DNA of 64,000 nt from Bacteroidales bacterium (GCA_017502125.1 JAFVVN010000027.1:35844-99843), one strand, 5' to 3'. Counted from the first letter of the stretch, positions 26,517 to 35,942 are shown. Notes: a model not told the origin generated them from the sequence alone. Numbers and translations: made by a program.

Positions 26517-27614
26517 CTACTTCGGAGCTATCCTGTAAAGGAATCCGGCTATGACCGCAAACACCACATTCGGCAGCCAAAGGGCTATTGACGGCGGGAG
26601 AGTGTCCGTGTAGACGAACATCTGACTGAATCGCAGGAAGAGGATGTAGGTGAATGCCAGCGCAATGCCGATACCTATGTTCCATCCAATACCTCCCCTT
26701 CGCTTCTTTGAAGAAAGAGCCACACCCATTATAGTCAGGATGAAGGCTGAGAAAGGAAGGGCAAAGCGCGTATTCTTCTCGATGAGGGCGAACTTCACGT
26801 TGCCGTCTCCCCTCATCCTCTGGGTATCAATCAGTTCATTGAGTTCCGAATATGTCAGAGTCTCCACCGTCTTTTCATTAAGATAGAAGTCCTTCGGAGA
26901 GAGAGCCAGAACCGTGTCTATCTGCTTTCCGCTACGGATATTGTCGGTAAGGTCCTCGTTGTATTCCCTGATGAAATATTTCTTGAGTTTCCATACTCCC
27001 TTTGTCGTGTCATACACCGCAGTCTCTGCCGAGAGTTTCGAGACAAGCCTGTGGTCCCTTATCTCCTCAAGTGTGAACCTGTAGGCGGTGTTGTTCCAGG
27101 AACTGAAGGATTCTGCGAAGACGAACTCACCGGGAGCGATCTGGTAGTGCACGTTCCTTCCCACACTCTTGGTCCTTTCCTTTATATACTGGTTCTCGAA
27201 ATCGAGCCTCGTCTTGTTGGCCTCCGGAATGATGAAGAGGTTCAGACAGAGTGAAAGGATCGCGATCAGGGTCGCCGAGAACATATAGGGAACCATCATT
27301 CTATGGAAACTGATTCCACAGGACAGGATGGCGACTATCTCGGAATCGGCAGCCATCTTCGAGGTGAAGAATATCACCGTTATGAACACGAACAGAGGAC
27401 TGAACATGTTCATGAAATATGGGATGAAGTTGATGTAATAGTCGAATATGATGGCCCCAAGCGGCGCTTCCTTCTCCACAAAGTCATCGATCTTCTCACT
27501 GATGTCGAAGATGATGACGATGCCGATGATAAGAAGCAGCGCCACAAAGAATGTGGATATGAACTTGCTGACGATATATGCATCAAGTCGCTTAGGTCTG
27601 AGGTCGAACTTCAT
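26517..27614 (-). CDS. LptF/LptG-type LPS export permease
   Basis: A 365-residue inner-membrane permease of the YjgP/YjgQ family, partner in the LptB2FG transporter that lifts LPS toward the outer membrane. It shows three N-terminal helices, a periplasmic beta-rich domain (about 130-265) and three C-terminal helices. AILSCGISFHRMMVPY and FALPFSAFILTIMGVALSSKKRRGG are typical family blocks. I start it at 27614 (MKFDLRP), five bases after the tgt stop; the longer form would overlap tgt by 43 bases. The fused permease at 20912 is the probable heterodimer partner. Confidence 0.93.
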   Translation of the reverse strand: MKFDLRPKRLDAYIVSKFISTFFVALLLIIGIVIIFDISEKIDDFVEKEAPLGAIIFDYYINFIPYFMNMFSPLFVFITVIFFTSKMAADSEIVAILSCGISFHRMMVPYMFSATLIAILSLCLNLFIIPEANKTRLDFENQYIKERTKSVGRNVHYQIAPGEFVFAESFSSWNNTAYRFTLEEIRDHRLVSKLSAETAVYDTTKGVWKLKKYFIREYNEDLTDNIRSGKQIDTVLALSPKDFYLNEKTVETLTYSELNELIDTQRMRGDGNVKFALIEKNTRFALPFSAFILTIMGVALSSKKRRGGIGWNIGIGIALAFTYILFLRFSQMFVYTDTLPPSIALWLPNVVFAVIAGFLYRIAPK

Positions 27615-27619
27615 TTCCG

Positions 27620-28750
27620 TTAAAGTCTTGTCGTTATTCTGCGGACTGTCTCGTCCTTCCATGCCTTGAAGTCTCCTGCCTTGATGTGCTTGCGGGCCTC
27701 GCGTACGAGATCAAGATAGAAGGCAAGGTTATGCTCGCTGGCAATCTGTCCGGCGAATATCTCTCCTGCCACGAAAAGATGACGAAGATATGCTTTTGTA
27801 TATGTATGGTCTACGAATGACGTACCCTTAGGATCGAGCGGGGAGAAGTCGTCCGCCCACTTCTTGTTCTTCATGTTGATGATTCCGTCCCAGGTGAACA
27901 ACATGCCGTTGCGACCGTTTCTGGTCGGCATCACACAGTCGAACATATCGACTCCGCGGGCGATTCCCTCAAGTATGTTGGCCGGAGTTCCCACTCCCAT
28001 GAGGTAGCGCGGTTTGTCCTCCGGAAGGATAGGACACACGATCTCAAGCATCTCATACATCTTTTCTGTCGGTTCCCCCACAGCGAGACCTCCTATAGCA
28101 TAACCTTCACGGTCAAGCGCTGCAGCATGTTCGACAGCCTCACGCCTGAGGTCGGGATAGACACATCCCTGAATTATAGGAAAGAGGGCCTGGGAATATC
28201 CATATAGCGGTTCTGTCTCATCAAAATGCTTCACGCATCTCTCCAGCCACCTCTGAGTGAGCTTCAGGGACTTCTTCGCATAGTCGAAGGTTGCATCACC
28301 CGGACAGCACTCGTCAAGAGCCATCACGATGTCTGCTCCGATTATCCTCTGGGTGTCCATATTGTTCTCCGGAGTGAAGATATGCTTGGATCCGTCAATA
28401 TGCGAACGGAATATGCAGCCGTCCTCGGTCAGTTTCCTGATCGGGCTGAGGGAGAACACCTGGAATCCGCCGCTGTCCGTGAGGATGGGCCTGTCCCATG
28501 ATTCGAACTTATGGAGTCCTCCGGCGGCCTTGAGCACATCAAGACCGGGACGAAGGTAGAGATGGTATGTGTTGCCAAGAATGATCTCCGCCTTTATGTC
28601 TTCCTTGAGGTCACGGTGGTATATACCTTTGACAGAACCTACAGTGCCGACAGGCATGAATATAGGGGTCTCTATCTGACCATGATCAGTGGTTATCACA
28701 CCGCAGCGTGCGGCACAGTTGGGGTCATTATGTGTCTTGACAAACTTCAT
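27620..28750 (-). CDS. tgt: Queuine/preQ1 tRNA-ribosyltransferase
   Basis: Exchanges guanine for preQ1 at the wobble position of GUN-anticodon tRNAs. The 376-residue protein has the TIM-barrel blocks ILGNTYHLYLRPG, LTDSGGFQVFSL, IGGLAVGE and FDCVMPTRNGRNG (with the nucleophilic Asp). The usual zinc motif CxCxxC is replaced by KGTSFVDHTYTKAYLRHL, so three zinc cysteines are absent; I recall this from other Bacteroidota Tgt sequences. I start at 28750 because the -7 box at 28769-28776 overlaps the earlier ATG at 28771. Confidence 0.95.
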   Translation of the reverse strand: MKFVKTHNDPNCAARCGVITTDHGQIETPIFMPVGTVGSVKGIYHRDLKEDIKAEIILGNTYHLYLRPGLDVLKAAGGLHKFESWDRPILTDSGGFQVFSLSPIRKLTEDGCIFRSHIDGSKHIFTPENNMDTQRIIGADIVMALDECCPGDATFDYAKKSLKLTQRWLERCVKHFDETEPLYGYSQALFPIIQGCVYPDLRREAVEHAAALDREGYAIGGLAVGEPTEKMYEMLEIVCPILPEDKPRYLMGVGTPANILEGIARGVDMFDCVMPTRNGRNGMLFTWDGIINMKNKKWADDFSPLDPKGTSFVDHTYTKAYLRHLFVAGEIFAGQIASEHNLAFYLDLVREARKHIKAGDFKAWKDETVRRITTRL

Positions 28751-28768
28751 CCGTATATTTTTAACCTT

Positions 28769-28806
28769 CAAAGATACGAACTTTTAGTTAAAAACGACTA
28801 TATTTG
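28769..28806. promoter_or_regulatory. Divergent promoters for tgt and the nucleoside permease
   Basis: Minus strand TATCTTTG at 28769-28776 (toward tgt) and plus strand TATATTTG at 28799-28806 (toward the permease), back to back in a 92-base gap. Neither has a clear TTG at 19-21 bases. The first excludes the more distal tgt start codon. Confidence 0.6.
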
Positions 28807-28842
28807 TCTGATAGTTTAAACCGAAACTAATAATCAGACACT

Positions 28843-30126
28843 ATGAATAAATCAATCAAACTCAGGCTCATCGTGATGAACATCATCCAGTGGGCAGTAT
28901 GGGGAGCCTACCTGACATCAATGGGAAGCTACCTCGCATCCGTAGGACTGGCAACCCGCATCGGAATCTTCTACGCAATGCAGGGAATAGTCTCGATATT
29001 CATGCCGACACTCATGGGAATCGTTGCTGACAAGTTCATCCCTGCCCAGAAGCTTCTCGGTCTATGCCACGGAATCGCAGGAATCGGAATGCTCGGAGCC
29101 GGATTCTACGGTATGACGGCCGGAAGCGAGGTCTCATTCGCCATCCTTTTCAGCCTATACTCCATCGGAGCTGCCTTCTACATGCCGACAATCGCACTTT
29201 CCAACTCCGTTGCATACAACATCCTCGAAAAGAACGGATTCGACACAGTAAAGGACTTCCCTCCTATCCGAGTGTTCGGCACCATCGGATTCATCTGTGC
29301 AATGCTTTTTGTAAACTTCATGAAAGACGGAAGCGGAGTGCAGTTCCAGCATTCATACAACCAGTTCCTCACATCCGGAGCTCTCGGAATCCTGATGCTC
29401 CTGTACTGCTTCACCCTTCCTGACTGTCCATGCAACAGGAACACAGGTGAGAACCAGACACTTGCCGAGCGCATGGGACTCAATGCATTCAGCCTTTTCA
29501 AGGACAGGCAGATGGCAATATTCTTCATCTTCTCGATGCTTCTGGGAGTCGCTCTGCAGATCACTAACGGCTTTGCGAATCCTTTCATCTCACATTTCAA
29601 GGAAGTGCCGCAGTTTGCAGACAGCTGGGGTGCACAGAACGCCAACGCACTCATATCCATATCACAGGTATCCGAGACCCTCGGCATCCTTCTCATTCCT
29701 GTAGCAATGAAACTTTTCGGCATCAAGAAAGTCATGCTCATCGCCATGTTTGCATGGGTGCTCCGTTTCGGACTCTTCGGAGCCGGTGACCCGGGATCAG
29801 GAGTGTGGATGCTCATCCTCTCGATGATCGTATATGGAGTGGCATTCGACTTCTTCAACATTTCTGGCTCGCTCTATGTGAACATGAGGACCACGTCAAA
29901 GATACAGAACAGTGCACAGGGACTCTTCATGCTCATGACAAACGGAATCGGAGCCACTATCGGAACCCTCAGCGCACAGGCCGTGGTGAACCACTTCGTC
30001 TACAATGCAGCCGAGCCGAACTGGAGTGCAGCATGGTATGTGTTTGCCGGCTACGCCCTCGTGGTTGCCATCCTCTTCATGATCCTTTTCAAGGAGCCGA
30101 AGGATTCCACTGCCAAAGTAGCTTAG
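28843..30126 (+). CDS. NupG/XapB-type nucleoside:H+ symporter (MFS)
   Basis: A 427-residue inner-membrane permease with twelve predicted helices. The opening (NIIQWAVWGAYLTSMGSYL) and PTLMGIVADKF are typical of the nucleoside:H+ symporter branch of the major facilitator superfamily. It probably imports purine or pyrimidine nucleosides, which fits the two nucleoside kinases further along the window; specificity is inferred from family only. It has its own promoter and ends at the unusual terminator 30141-30242. Confidence 0.9.
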   Translation: MNKSIKLRLIVMNIIQWAVWGAYLTSMGSYLASVGLATRIGIFYAMQGIVSIFMPTLMGIVADKFIPAQKLLGLCHGIAGIGMLGAGFYGMTAGSEVSFAILFSLYSIGAAFYMPTIALSNSVAYNILEKNGFDTVKDFPPIRVFGTIGFICAMLFVNFMKDGSGVQFQHSYNQFLTSGALGILMLLYCFTLPDCPCNRNTGENQTLAERMGLNAFSLFKDRQMAIFFIFSMLLGVALQITNGFANPFISHFKEVPQFADSWGAQNANALISISQVSETLGILLIPVAMKLFGIKKVMLIAMFAWVLRFGLFGAGDPGSGVWMLILSMIVYGVAFDFFNISGSLYVNMRTTSKIQNSAQGLFMLMTNGIGATIGTLSAQAVVNHFVYNAAEPNWSAAWYVFAGYALVVAILFMILFKEPKDSTAKVA

Positions 30127-30140
30127 AGATACAGTCATAT

Positions 30141-30242
30141 AAAAATCAGTCCGACTGGTGTTCCGGTGACCCCCGCCTCCCTTTGGGAGGCACCCCCTAG
30201 CCGGGGGTGGCATGTCACCTTCAACCAGTCGGACTGATTTTT
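30141..30242. terminator. Bidirectional terminator with a repeat element in its loop
   Basis: A perfect 19-bp stem (30141-30159 with 30224-30242, AAAAATCAGTCCGACTGGT and its complement) encloses 64 bases that contain a copy of the GC-rich repeat. T-runs lie on both outer sides, serving the convergent nucleoside permease (+) and M3 peptidase (-). Confidence 0.8.
30168..30225. repeat. GC-rich intergenic repeat, copy C (short form)
   Basis: Begins GACCCCCGCCT as copy A does, then a GCCTCCC-TTT-GGGAGGC hairpin. It ends in the 32-base segment 30194-30225, which matches 6022-6053 at 31 of 32 positions and contains CCCCTAGCCGGGG. It lacks the 48-base middle part of copies A and B. Confidence 0.8.
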
Positions 30243-30256
30243 AATCCTATCGTATA

Positions 30257-32347
30257 TTACTTCGTGAGTCCGAGCTTCTTCATAAGAGCTTCAGGCTGAG
30301 GATCGTGACCACGGAAGTTGCGGTAAAGCACATCTGCATCCTCTGTGCTGCCCTTTGAAAGGATGTTCTCACGGAATGAATTTGAAACCTCAGTATTGAA
30401 GATTCCCTTCTCCTTGAAAAGGCTGAATGCATCTGCCTCAAGAACCTCCGCCCACTTGTATGAGTAGTAGCCGGCGCTGTATCCGCCTGAGAAGATGTGA
30501 GAGAAGGATGTAGAGAAGCCTGTTCCCTCGACAGCCGGCATCACAGCATATGGAGCAAGGGCCTTGGTCTCGAACTCGAGAGTACTCATTGAAGGAACCT
30601 CCTTGAGGGTGTGCCATGCCATATCAAGATAGCCGAAGTGGAGCTGGCGCACCTGACCGTATCCGGCAAGATAGTTCTTTGCAGCCACAATCTTCTCGAT
30701 GAGCTCGGCAGGGATGGCCTCGCCTGTCTGGTAATGCTTTGCAAAAGAGTTCAGGTAGTCCGGCTCGAATGCCCAGTTCTCCATGATCTGTGAAGGAAGT
30801 TCCACAAAGTCACGTGAAACGCTTGTTCCTGTGAGTGAGCCGTAACGTCCCTGAGCGAAGATGCCGTGGAGGGCATGACCGAACTCGTGGAGGAAGGTGG
30901 TGAACTCGTCATGTGTAATGAGGGAAGGAGCATCAGCTGTAGGCTTTGTGAAGTTGCATACGATGCTGATGAACGGTCTGTACTCCACACCGTTCCTGAT
31001 GCTCTGACCACGGAACTCGGTCATCCATGCACCACCTCTCTTGCTTGCACGCGGGAAGAAGTCTGCATAGAAAAGTGCGAGATGAGTGCCGTCTGCCTCT
31101 GTCACCTCATACACCTTGACATCCTCATGATATACAGGAACATTGTCAAGTTCCTTGAAGTTCACACCGTAAAGGCGGTTTGCAAGTCCGAATACTGCAT
31201 CTATGCAGCTCTCAAGCTGGAAATATGGCTTAAGTTCCTCTGCATTAAGAGAATATTCAGCCTCCTGATAACGCTCAGACCAGTATGAGAAGTCCCATGG
31301 CATGAGTTCCTTTCCTTCGAATCCGTTCTTCTTTGCATATGCAAGGACATCAGCGACATCCTTCTTTGCATATTTCATAGAAGGCTCAAGAAGACTCTTG
31401 ATGAAGTCGTTCACAGTGGTCTTGCTCTTTGCCATCCTCTCCTCAAGAGCATAGTCTGCGTAAGTCTCATATCCGAGTATGTTTGCAATCTTGATTCTGA
31501 GATCCACGATCTGCTTGACGATCTCCGTATTGTCGTTCTCGCCTCCGATGGCCCTTGAGTTGTAGGCAGTCCAGAGCTGTCTGCGAAGCTCGCGGTTGGT
31601 GCTGTACTTCATGAACGGGCTGAAGCTTGGATACTGAAGAGTGAAAGCCCAGCCTTCAAGTCCCTTCTCCTTTGCCGTTTCCGCAGCCATTGTCTTCACA
31701 TAGTCAGGGAGACCGGCAAGATCAAGGCTGTCTGTAACATGAAGAGTGTAGGCATTTGTGGCTGCAAGTACATTCTTGCTGAACTGGAGGGTCGCCAGCG
31801 AGAGTTCCTCGGACCACTTGCTGTAGAGTGACTTGTCCTCGTCAGAGAGGTTGGCTCCACCACGCACAAAGCTCTTGTAGTTGTCCTCCAGAAGCTTGAG
31901 CTGGTCCTTGTCGAGACCGAGTTCGTCCTTCTTCTCATAAACAGCCTTCACCCTCTGGAAAAGGTCGTTGTTCAGGGATACATACATGGAGTACTCCGTC
32001 AGCATCGGAGACACCTGCTCGGCTATCACCTGCATCTCGTCGTTTGTATTCGCCTCCATGAGGTTGTAGAAGATACCAGCCACCTTGTCCAGAGTCTGAC
32101 CGGAATATTCCATCGCCTCGATGGTGTTCTCAAATGTAGGCTCTTCCTGATTTGCCACGATGGCATCGATCTCAGCCTTAGCTTCTTCGATACCTTTCTC
32201 GAATGCAGGAAGATAGTGTTCGTTCGAAATCTTGTCGAACTCAGGAGCGCCGAACGGAGCGGCAGACTCCGTCAAAAGCGGATTCTTCATAGTGCAACTG
32301 CTGATAAGTGCAAGCGCTGTGCCTGCAATAAGAAGTTTCTTTGTCAT
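30257..32347 (-). CDS. M3 family metallopeptidase (peptidyl-dipeptidase Dcp-like) lipoprotein
   Basis: A 696-residue zinc peptidase of the M3 (thimet oligopeptidase/Dcp) family. The active site HEFGH is at 487-491 (FLHEFGHALHGIF), with the distal glutamate expected in the following helix. ENWAFEPDYL and GGYSAGYYSYKWAEVL are conserved family blocks. A lipoprotein signal (lipobox ISSC, Cys18) places it on the periplasmic side, where it could trim imported peptides. A -7 element TAAATTTG (32387-32394, minus strand) inside the end of the upstream gene may give it its own transcript. Confidence 0.95.
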   Translation of the reverse strand: MTKKLLIAGTALALISSCTMKNPLLTESAAPFGAPEFDKISNEHYLPAFEKGIEEAKAEIDAIVANQEEPTFENTIEAMEYSGQTLDKVAGIFYNLMEANTNDEMQVIAEQVSPMLTEYSMYVSLNNDLFQRVKAVYEKKDELGLDKDQLKLLEDNYKSFVRGGANLSDEDKSLYSKWSEELSLATLQFSKNVLAATNAYTLHVTDSLDLAGLPDYVKTMAAETAKEKGLEGWAFTLQYPSFSPFMKYSTNRELRRQLWTAYNSRAIGGENDNTEIVKQIVDLRIKIANILGYETYADYALEERMAKSKTTVNDFIKSLLEPSMKYAKKDVADVLAYAKKNGFEGKELMPWDFSYWSERYQEAEYSLNAEELKPYFQLESCIDAVFGLANRLYGVNFKELDNVPVYHEDVKVYEVTEADGTHLALFYADFFPRASKRGGAWMTEFRGQSIRNGVEYRPFISIVCNFTKPTADAPSLITHDEFTTFLHEFGHALHGIFAQGRYGSLTGTSVSRDFVELPSQIMENWAFEPDYLNSFAKHYQTGEAIPAELIEKIVAAKNYLAGYGQVRQLHFGYLDMAWHTLKEVPSMSTLEFETKALAPYAVMPAVEGTGFSTSFSHIFSGGYSAGYYSYKWAEVLEADAFSLFKEKGIFNTEVSNSFRENILSKGSTEDADVLYRNFRGHDPQPEALMKKLGLTK

Positions 32348-32359
32348 ATTGATGTTCTG

Positions 32360-32776
32360 TTAAATAGATTTTTCCATATCAACCTGCAAATTTAGCGAAA
32401 CATTCTGTAATTTCGATATGGAATATATCCGCGAATCCGTCATTCTGTATTTTATGTCGAAACACCAGTATTCATCCGACTTGAAACGGTTCTTATGGAA
32501 TCCTGTCACAGCATCCGGAGAAAAGCCGAAAGACATCAGGTCTGTCAGCTCCACCGAGGACTCCCCCGCCTTGACAAGCTGCTCGAGAATCTGGTAGTTC
32601 CGCGACAGGCGGTTCATTATCTTTCGCCTGTAGGCCCTGCTCACCTTGGCCAGATTATTATAATGTCTGACCTTACATTCGTCGCAGCAGAACTTCTTGT
32701 CCGCCCTGCCATATCTGATCCTGTCTCCGCATTCCAGACAGACAGGCATGTTCTTCTCTCTCTTTTCGTAGTCCAT
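32360..32776 (-). CDS. Zinc-ribbon protein of unknown function
   Basis: A 138-residue protein with an N-terminal zinc ribbon (CLECG then FCCDECKVRHYNN) and a basic helical segment (AKVSRAYRRKIMNRL). The C-terminal part is a mixed domain containing FGFSPDAVTGFHKNRFKSD and YWCFDIKYRM. I recognise it only as a conserved Bacteroidota hypothetical; nucleic-acid binding is plausible from the ribbon and basic helix. I start it at 32776, because the promoter at 32825-32854 would begin transcription near 32819, inside the longer form. It precedes the M3 peptidase by 12 bases. Confidence 0.75.
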   Translation of the reverse strand: MDYEKREKNMPVCLECGDRIRYGRADKKFCCDECKVRHYNNLAKVSRAYRRKIMNRLSRNYQILEQLVKAGESSVELTDLMSFGFSPDAVTGFHKNRFKSDEYWCFDIKYRMTDSRIYSISKLQNVSLNLQVDMEKSI

Positions 32777-32824
32777 ACTTAAAATTCTATCGGGATCAGG
32801 TCCTGTCTTACAATCTGACCGGCA

Positions 32825-32854
32825 CAAATATCAGCAAGATAGTCGGGTGTTCAA
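32825..32854 (-). promoter_or_regulatory. Promoter for the zinc-ribbon gene, TTG-N19-GATATTTG
   Basis: On the minus strand, TTG (32854-32852) is 19 bases before GATATTTG (32832-32825), one mismatch from TAnnTTTG. The rest of the 366-base gap to ssb (32777-33142) is AT-rich and holds no credible gene; a small palindrome TGGAACGCATTCCA lies at 33026-33039, and a poor -7-like TTACTTTG at 33067-33074 may serve ssb. Confidence 0.55.
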
Positions 32855-33142
32855 ACACATCAATGTCGGTTTTTCCTTTTCTTATTCAAAATTTTTCTCT
32901 TTTTTATGATCGTCACAGGCATAAATATTTTTTTATTGCGTATGAATTTATTTTAGTGCCTGTAAAAAAAATCTTATCATCCACTCCTTGCCGGCAATTT
33001 GAATAAAAAAAAGAAAAATCTGCACTGGAACGCATTCCAAGCGGTGTGACCTGAAGATTTTTTGACTTACTTTGCCCTCAACCTACAAAGCGCGCATAAG
33101 ATGTGGGGAAGAAAGTTTAATCTATTAAAGAGAGAAAATCTT

Positions 33143-33475
33143 ATGGAATACATCAACAAAGTAGAAATGAAAGGAAGGGTCGGCACCGTGAGGAACAATG
33201 TCGTGAACGGAAGCCATGTCGCAAACTTCTCACTCATCACTGACATCATGTACAAGACAAAGGATGGCACTCCGGTTTCGGAGGCCACATGGTTCAATGT
33301 GGCGGCATGGGAAGGGAAGGATGTCCAGATGCTGGAGAAGATAGAGAAAGGAGCCATAGTCCATGTCTGGGGACGACTACGCAGCAGCAGATTCGAAGGG
33401 CAGGACGGCACTGAGAAGCAGGTATATGAACTGCTGGCCACCAGGTTGCGGGTCCTCAAGGAAGACGAGGAATAG
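33143..33475 (+). CDS. ssb: Single-stranded DNA-binding protein
   Basis: A 110-residue OB-fold protein that coats single-stranded DNA. I start at the ATG at 33143 (MEYINKVEMKGRVGTVRNN), the normal SSB N-terminus; a longer frame upstream has no family similarity. WFNVAAWEGK and VHVWGRLRSSRFEGQDG are typical SSB blocks. There is no disordered tail and no acidic-phenylalanine tip (it ends KEDEE), so this is a short accessory SSB that may not recruit the usual partner proteins. It is followed by a terminator and is monocistronic. Confidence 0.9.
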   Translation: MEYINKVEMKGRVGTVRNNVVNGSHVANFSLITDIMYKTKDGTPVSEATWFNVAAWEGKDVQMLEKIEKGAIVHVWGRLRSSRFEGQDGTEKQVYELLATRLRVLKEDEE

Positions 33476-33503
33476 GTACTCGGATAATGAATGCATGTGC
33501 GGG

Positions 33504-33538
33504 AAGTGCCTCCATCCTTTGTGATGGAGGACACTTTT
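33504..33538 (+). terminator. Intrinsic terminator of ssb
   Basis: CCTCCATC pairs with GATGGAGG, extended by AGTG/CACT across a one-base bulge, followed by TTTT, 28 bases after the ssb stop. Confidence 0.85.
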
Positions 33539-33581
33539 CAAAACTATCTTAAAAAAAGTCGAAACATAGCGTCATAAAAGA

Positions 33582-33611
33582 TTGTAAATTATAGTTTTTA
33601 AGGTATCTTTG
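33582..33611 (+). promoter_or_regulatory. pflB promoter, TTG-N19-TATCTTTG
   Basis: TTG at 33582-33584 and TATCTTTG at 33604-33611, exactly 19 bases apart, a consensus Bacteroidota promoter. Transcription from about 33617 gives a leader of about 55 bases and shows that the true pflB start is 33672. Confidence 0.8.
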
Positions 33612-33671
33612 CAGCCGATTTGGAAAATCGCGGATTTTTCACTAAATTTGAGAAATTATAATTTACAGAAT

Positions 33672-35894
33672 ATGGAACAGAAATTCAACGACGGCAGATG
33701 GAGCCGCAGAATCGACGTTGCAGACTTTGTCTTCAACAACATCACCCCATACGAAGGGGATGCATCCTTCCTTCAGGGACCAACAGAGCGTACAAAGAAA
33801 CTCTGGAACAAATGTGTGGAAGCTCTTGAGGAAGAGAGGGCAAACGGAGGAGTCCGTTCGATAGATGCAAAGACAATTTCGACGATCACATCACATGCAG
33901 CAGGATATATTGACAAGGAGAATGAGCTCATCGTGGGTCTTCAGACAGACGAGCTTCTCAGGAGAGCCATCAAGCCATTCGGCGGCTGGAAGGTAGTCGA
34001 GAAAGCTTGTATCGAGAACGGAGTGGAACTCGACCCTGAGGTGAAGAAGATCTTCACACACTACCGCAAGACACACAACGACGGCGTGTTCGATGTATAT
34101 ACCGAGGAAATCCGCAAGTACAGGTCACTCGGCTTCCTCACAGGACTTCCTGACAACTACTCACGTGGCCGTATCATCGGTGACTACAGACGTCTTGCAC
34201 TCTACGGACTTGACAGACTCATCGAGGCTAAGAAGGAAGACCTGAGAAACATCACGGGAACAATGACCCGCTCACGCATCACTCTCCGCGAGGAGGTTTC
34301 TGACCAGATCAGGGCCCTCAACGAGATCAAGATCATGGGAAGCTACTATGGCCTCGACCTCAGCCGCCCTGCAACAAACGCCCAGGAGGCTGTTCAGTGG
34401 CTCTACATGGCTTACCTCGCTGCCGTAAAGGAGCAGGACGGTGCTGCCATGTCACTCGGAAACGTGTCTTCATTCCTTGACATCTACATCCAGTATGACC
34501 TCGACCACAACCTTATAGACGAGACATTCGCACAGGAGCTCATCGACCAGTTCGTGATGAAGCTCAGAATGGTGCGTCACCTCAGGATGGGTTCATACAA
34601 CGAAATCTTCGCCGGAGACCCTACATGGATCACAGAGTCCATCGGAGGACGTTTCACAGGTGGAAAGAGCAAGGTGACAAAGACATCGTTCCGCTTCCTC
34701 CAGACACTTTACAACCTCGGACCTGCACCAGAGCCTAACATGACTGTTCTCTGGCATCCGCAGCTTCCTGAGGGATTCAAGCAGTTCTGTGCACAGGTAT
34801 CCATCGACACCAGCTCTGTCCAGTATGAGAACGACTCTCTCATGCGTCAGGTCAGAGGATGCGACGACTACGGTATCGCATGCTGCGTGTCGTATCAGGC
34901 CATCGGAAAGGCAATCCAGTTCTTCGGAGCACGCGCCAACCTCGCAAAGGCACTCCTCCTTGCACTCAATGAGGGACGTTGCGAGAACACCGGTACACTT
35001 ATGGTTGAGGGCATCAAGCCGCTCAAGAGCGATGTGCTCGACTATGATGAGGTGATGGCCAACTACAAGAAGGTTCTCCACGAGGTGGCACGCGTGTACA
35101 ACGAGACCATGAACATCATCCACTACATGCACGACAAGTATGACTATGAGAAGTCACAGATGGCGTTCATCGACACCAACCCTACAATCAACCTCGCATA
35201 CGGAGTGGCAGGACTTTCAATCGTTGCCGACTCACTTTCTGCAATCAAGAATGCAAAGGTTACGGCTCGCCGCAACGCTGACGGTCTGACAGAGGGCTTC
35301 GACATCGAAGGTGAATTCCCTATGTTCGGTAACGACGATGACAGAGTGGACGTCATCGCACGCGAGGTGGTTCATTTCTTCGACACAGAACTCCGCTCAC
35401 GCAAGGTGTACAAGGATGCAGAGCCGACCCTCTCACTCCTCACCATCACATCAAACGTGATGTATGGAAAGAAGACTGGTGCGACTCCGGACGGAAGGGC
35501 AAAGGGAGTGGCATTCGCTCCAGGTGCAAACCCGATGCACGGACGTGACACTCACGGAGCCATCGCTTCCCTTTCATCTGTAGCAAAACTCGACTACAAC
35601 GATGCCAAGGACGGTATCTCAAATACATTCTCGATTGTTCCTAAGTCTCTCGGTCCTACTGATGAGGACAAGATCGACAACCTCATCACAATGATGGACG
35701 GATACTTCACCAAGGGTGCACACCACCTCAACGTGAACGTACTCAACAGGGAGATGCTTGAAGATGCGATGGAGCATCCCGAGAAGTATCCTCAGCTCAC
35801 CATCCGAGTTTCCGGATATGCGGTTAACTTCACCAAGCTCAGCCGTGAGCATCAGCTTGAAGTGATCGCCCGCACATTCCACGAATCACTTTAA
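33672..35894 (+). CDS. pflB: Pyruvate formate-lyase (formate C-acetyltransferase)
   Basis: Glycyl-radical enzyme that splits pyruvate with CoA into acetyl-CoA and formate under anaerobic conditions. The 740-residue protein has the catalytic cysteine pair Cys404-Cys405 (GIACCVS) and the radical Gly715 (RVSGYAV) at the positions expected from the E. coli enzyme (418/419 and 734 of 760). I chose the ATG at 33672 ([10 protein letters not shown]), after the promoter. The activase gene follows. Strong codon bias suggests high expression. Confidence 0.97.
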   Translation: MEQKFNDGRWSRRIDVADFVFNNITPYEGDASFLQGPTERTKKLWNKCVEALEEERANGGVRSIDAKTISTITSHAAGYIDKENELIVGLQTDELLRRAIKPFGGWKVVEKACIENGVELDPEVKKIFTHYRKTHNDGVFDVYTEEIRKYRSLGFLTGLPDNYSRGRIIGDYRRLALYGLDRLIEAKKEDLRNITGTMTRSRITLREEVSDQIRALNEIKIMGSYYGLDLSRPATNAQEAVQWLYMAYLAAVKEQDGAAMSLGNVSSFLDIYIQYDLDHNLIDETFAQELIDQFVMKLRMVRHLRMGSYNEIFAGDPTWITESIGGRFTGGKSKVTKTSFRFLQTLYNLGPAPEPNMTVLWHPQLPEGFKQFCAQVSIDTSSVQYENDSLMRQVRGCDDYGIACCVSYQAIGKAIQFFGARANLAKALLLALNEGRCENTGTLMVEGIKPLKSDVLDYDEVMANYKKVLHEVARVYNETMNIIHYMHDKYDYEKSQMAFIDTNPTINLAYGVAGLSIVADSLSAIKNAKVTARRNADGLTEGFDIEGEFPMFGNDDDRVDVIAREVVHFFDTELRSRKVYKDAEPTLSLLTITSNVMYGKKTGATPDGRAKGVAFAPGANPMHGRDTHGAIASLSSVAKLDYNDAKDGISNTFSIVPKSLGPTDEDKIDNLITMMDGYFTKGAHHLNVNVLNREMLEDAMEHPEKYPQLTIRVSGYAVNFTKLSREHQLEVIARTFHESL

Positions 35895-35921
35895 TCGTCA
35901 TAGACGAATCACCCTAATGTC

Positions 35922-35942
35922 ATCCCCGACCTGTTCGGGGAT
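35922..35942 (+). other. Hairpin in the pflB-pflA spacer
   Basis: ATCCCCGA pairs with TCGGGGAT around a 5-base loop, 8 bp perfect, with no following T-run. It lies seven bases before the pflA start and could set the ratio of the two products by RNA processing or partial attenuation. The wording (TCATCCCCGAC...GGGGATCTC) also resembles common bacterial intergenic hairpin repeats. Confidence 0.5.

Noticed and set aside
32828-33142. Short frames in the AT-rich gap before ssb
   Set aside because: At most about 16-30 codons from ATG, low-complexity; no support beyond chance.
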